A stretch of DNA of 7,644 nucleotides from contig JAABSN010000162.1 in NCBI GenBank assembly GCA_011390385.1, forward strand, positions 1 to 7,644, in the 5' to 3' direction. This stretch comes from Thioalkalivibrio nitratireducens. Its GTDB lineage: Bacteria; Pseudomonadota; Gammaproteobacteria; Ectothiorhodospirales; Ectothiorhodospiraceae. Each line of letters begins with the position of its first letter. Position 1 is the stretch's first letter. Below, one piece after another: positions 6,453 to 7,644 of this stretch. Below the pieces are notes generated by a model. The model saw only the letters and a list, made by a program, of their open reading frames with translations, was not told the DNA's origin and did no database searches. The position numbers were made by a program, and so were the translations under genes.

Positions 6453-7262
6453 ATGCAATCTTCGCCAATTGCCACATCGCTGATCGACACACACGCGCAT
6501 CTCGACGTCGAGGAATTCGCCCCGGACCGCGATGCAGCGCTGGGACGTGCCCGTGCGGCCGGCGTCGTCGCGCAGGTGGTGCCCGCGATCACCCGTGGTC
6601 ACTGGCAAGGTCTGGCCGATCTGGCAGCAGGACACCCGGATCTGTTTCCCGCCTACGGGCTGCACCCCGTCTTCCTCGAAACCCATGCCGACGCCGACCT
6701 CGACGTGCTGGATGCCTGGCTGACGGAACACGCGGCGATTGCGGTGGGTGAAATCGGCCTCGACGGTTATATCGAGGCCATTGCCAGCGGTGCGGCCTGG
6801 GACCGGCAGTGGCGGTTGTTCACCGGGCAACTCGATCTTGCACTGGATCACGGGTTGCCCGTGATCATCCATGCGCGGCGCGCTCTCGATCATGTGTTGA
6901 AGGCATTGCGCCAGCGGCCCGGGTCGACCGGAATCATCCATAGCTTCTCGGGCAGCCGCCAGCAGGCCGACCAGGCGCTGGAGCAGGGCTTCTGTCTCGG
7001 CTTTGGAGGGCCTGTCACCTATCCACGGGCCAACCGTCTGCGCGGGGTGGTTGCGGGTCTGCCTGATGAAGCGCTGGTGCTGGAGACCGACGCGCCCGAT
7101 CAGCCATCCGCGAGCCATCGTGGGCAGCGCAATGAGCCGTCGTTTCTTCCGGAAATCGCCGCCTGTGTCGCCGAGCTGCGCGGAGTGTCCGTCGCGGAAG
7201 TGGCGCGGCAGACCACGGCCAATGCGCGGCGTGTCCTTCGTCTGCCGATCATTGCGCGATGA
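6453..7262 (+). CDS. TatD-family metal-dependent hydrolase (YjjV-like)
   Basis: This 269-aa cytoplasmic protein has the TatD metal-binding set of an amidohydrolase-like barrel. His14 and His16 lie in LIDTHAHLD, Glu100 in GEIGLD, His140 in VIIHARRA, His163 in IIHSFSGS, and Asp213 in LETDAPDQP. GFCLGFGGPVTYPRANRLR at 179-197 and the NEPSFLP segment near 227-233 point to the YjjV branch rather than TatD itself or YcfH. Family members act as DNases or on related phosphoester substrates; the true substrate of this branch is not settled. The ATG at 6453 is chosen because the LIDTHAHLD motif follows at residue 10, as is usual, although no strong ribosome site is visible. It is preceded at 13 nt by a palindromic repeat and followed by two more copies. 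Its stop codon overlaps an ATG (7259-7262), but the frame beyond does not look like a real gene. Confidence 0.93.
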   Translation: MQSSPIATSLIDTHAHLDVEEFAPDRDAALGRARAAGVVAQVVPAITRGHWQGLADLAAGHPDLFPAYGLHPVFLETHADADLDVLDAWLTEHAAIAVGEIGLDGYIEAIASGAAWDRQWRLFTGQLDLALDHGLPVIIHARRALDHVLKALRQRPGSTGIIHSFSGSRQQADQALEQGFCLGFGGPVTYPRANRLRGVVAGLPDEALVLETDAPDQPSASHRGQRNEPSFLPEIAACVAELRGVSVAEVARQTTANARRVLRLPIIAR

Positions 7263-7414
7263 GTAAACCATGTCGGTGGCCACGATGGCTTCAGGTCTGC
7301 GGCCCTGACGGACTCCCATTCGCGAAGCATCGTGCTGCATCCTTGCGGGCTTGGCGGTGGCATCCACGTCGCAGATATCCGCTCACTCTCATGACGCCTG
7401 CGACCACCCCTGAT
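7263..7414. other. Intergenic stretch after tatD, no gene recognised
   Basis: I see no convincing gene, RNA or terminator here. There is a GTGGCCAC palindrome at 7276-7283 and a weak TCAGG/CCTGA stem (7291-7295 with 7304-7308) without a T-tract. GGCATCCACG at 7359-7368 followed by CTCTCATG at 7386-7393 resembles the right end of the repeat family (compare GGCATCCCACG and CTTTCACG at 6416-6439), so part of this stretch may be an eroded earlier copy. Confidence 0.4.
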
Positions 7415-7422
7415 CATGAGAG
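7386..7422. repeat. Perfect 9-bp inverted repeat at the left edge of the tandem repeats
   Basis: CTCTCATGA (7386-7394) is the exact reverse complement of TCATGAGAG (7414-7422), with a 19-nt spacer. The spacer holds CCACCCC (7404-7410), which recurs before the next copy at 7569-7575. A second pair, CGCCT (7395-7399) and AGGCG (7421-7425), crosses the first, so the two pairings are alternatives or form a pseudoknot. The right arm is also the outer left end of the repeat at 7415. Confidence 0.6.
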
Positions 7423-7546
7423 GCGTAGGGTGCCAATGAGCGCAGCGAATTGCGCCGTTCGAGGCCCAGGAGCCTGGAGCCAGGGCCGGCGCGGTTCCGG
7501 TGCGGTTCGGCTGCGCCTCACGGCACCCTACGCGGGTTCTTTCACG
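7415..7546 (+). repeat. Two-hairpin palindromic repeat, best-preserved copy
   Basis: This 132-bp element has a perfect 12-bp inverted pair, GCGTAGGGTGCC (7423-7434) and GGCACCCTACGC (7522-7533), inside weaker outer ends CATGAGAG (7415-7422) and CTTTCACG (7539-7546). Hairpin one spans 7429-7456, where GGTG pairs with CGCC through a T-G wobble that is a T-A pair in the other copies. Hairpin two spans 7499-7527, with ten of thirteen positions paired around a TGC loop. It is non-coding by appearance and carries no transposase. Confidence 0.87.
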
Positions 7547-7579
7547 CTAACTGCCATGGCGCCGAAGGCCACCCCGAAC

Positions 7580-7644
7580 CATGAAAGGTCCAAGCGTAGG
7601 GTGTCAATGAGCGCAGCGAATTGCACCGCTCGAGGCCCGGAGGC
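7580..7644 (+). repeat. Two-hairpin palindromic repeat, cut off by the window end
   Basis: The left half of a third plus-strand copy begins with CATGAAAG (7580-7587), then GCGTAGGGTG (7594-7603) and hairpin one (7600-7627, GGTG..CAAT with ATTGCACC). It continues into the linker with CTCGAGGCCC before the window stops. The GTAGGGTG core is 171 bp from that of the preceding copy, and CCACCCC lies just before both, so the two are tandem units. Confidence 0.82.

Noticed and set aside
6435..7367. Minus-strand 310-codon frame covering tatD
   Set aside because: It mirrors tatD, whose metal-binding motifs are complete on the plus strand. No independent evidence supports it.
7539..7587. Possible integron attC-like site (CTAAC and GTTAG pieces at repeat ends)
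   Set aside because: The core sites do not fit the RYYYAAC/GTTRRRY consensus, and there is no integrase or cassette structure.
7415..7644. CRISPR array
   Set aside because: The units are long hairpin elements spaced about 170 bp apart, not short direct repeats with unique spacers, and no cas gene is present.

Overview
The window is GC-rich proteobacterial DNA with seven well-supported protein genes and a family of palindromic intergenic repeats. The gene set suggests a gammaproteobacterium. The phosphoribulokinase resembles that of chemolithoautotrophs such as the Thioalkalivibrio/Ectothiorhodospira group, and it sits beside Tas-type and YjjV-type proteins. This placement comes from remembered family resemblance, not from a search.

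Region 1 (6-2877, + strand): an SLC13/DASS anion transporter carrying two regulatory RCK_C (TrkA_C) domains is followed 42 nt later by phosphoribulokinase, which makes the RuBisCO substrate. The pair ends at a strong intrinsic terminator (2851-2877). Between the prk stop and that terminator lies a decayed half-copy of the repeat family seen further on.

Region 2 (2933-5587, + strand): an unrecognised 153-aa protein with a GTG start overlaps a FIST-domain sensory protein by ATGA. After a 28-nt gap comes a Tas-type aldo/keto reductase. The three probably form one transcript. No kinase, cyclase or chemoreceptor lies beside the FIST gene within the window.

Region 3 (5604-6179, - strand): a Uma2-family (DUF820) PD-(D/E)XK protein converges on tas with only 16 nt between the stop codons.

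Region 4 (6306-7644): two near-complete copies and one cut-off copy of a roughly 130-bp two-hairpin palindromic element surround a TatD-family hydrolase gene. One copy ends 13 nt before the tatD start codon. The other two lie in tandem downstream and run off the window. The element has GTAGGGTG/CACCCTAC-type inner ends and CATGAAAG/CTTTCACG-type outer ends, and it encodes nothing I recognise. It behaves like a non-autonomous REP- or MITE-like repeat, and its mobilising enzyme is not in the window.

The strongest leads are the repeat family (structure, tandem arrangement, and placement next to regulatory positions), the coupling of an unknown gene to a FIST sensor, and the pairing of an RCK_C-regulated anion transporter with prk. 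I see no RNA genes, CRISPR array, transposase or phage gene.
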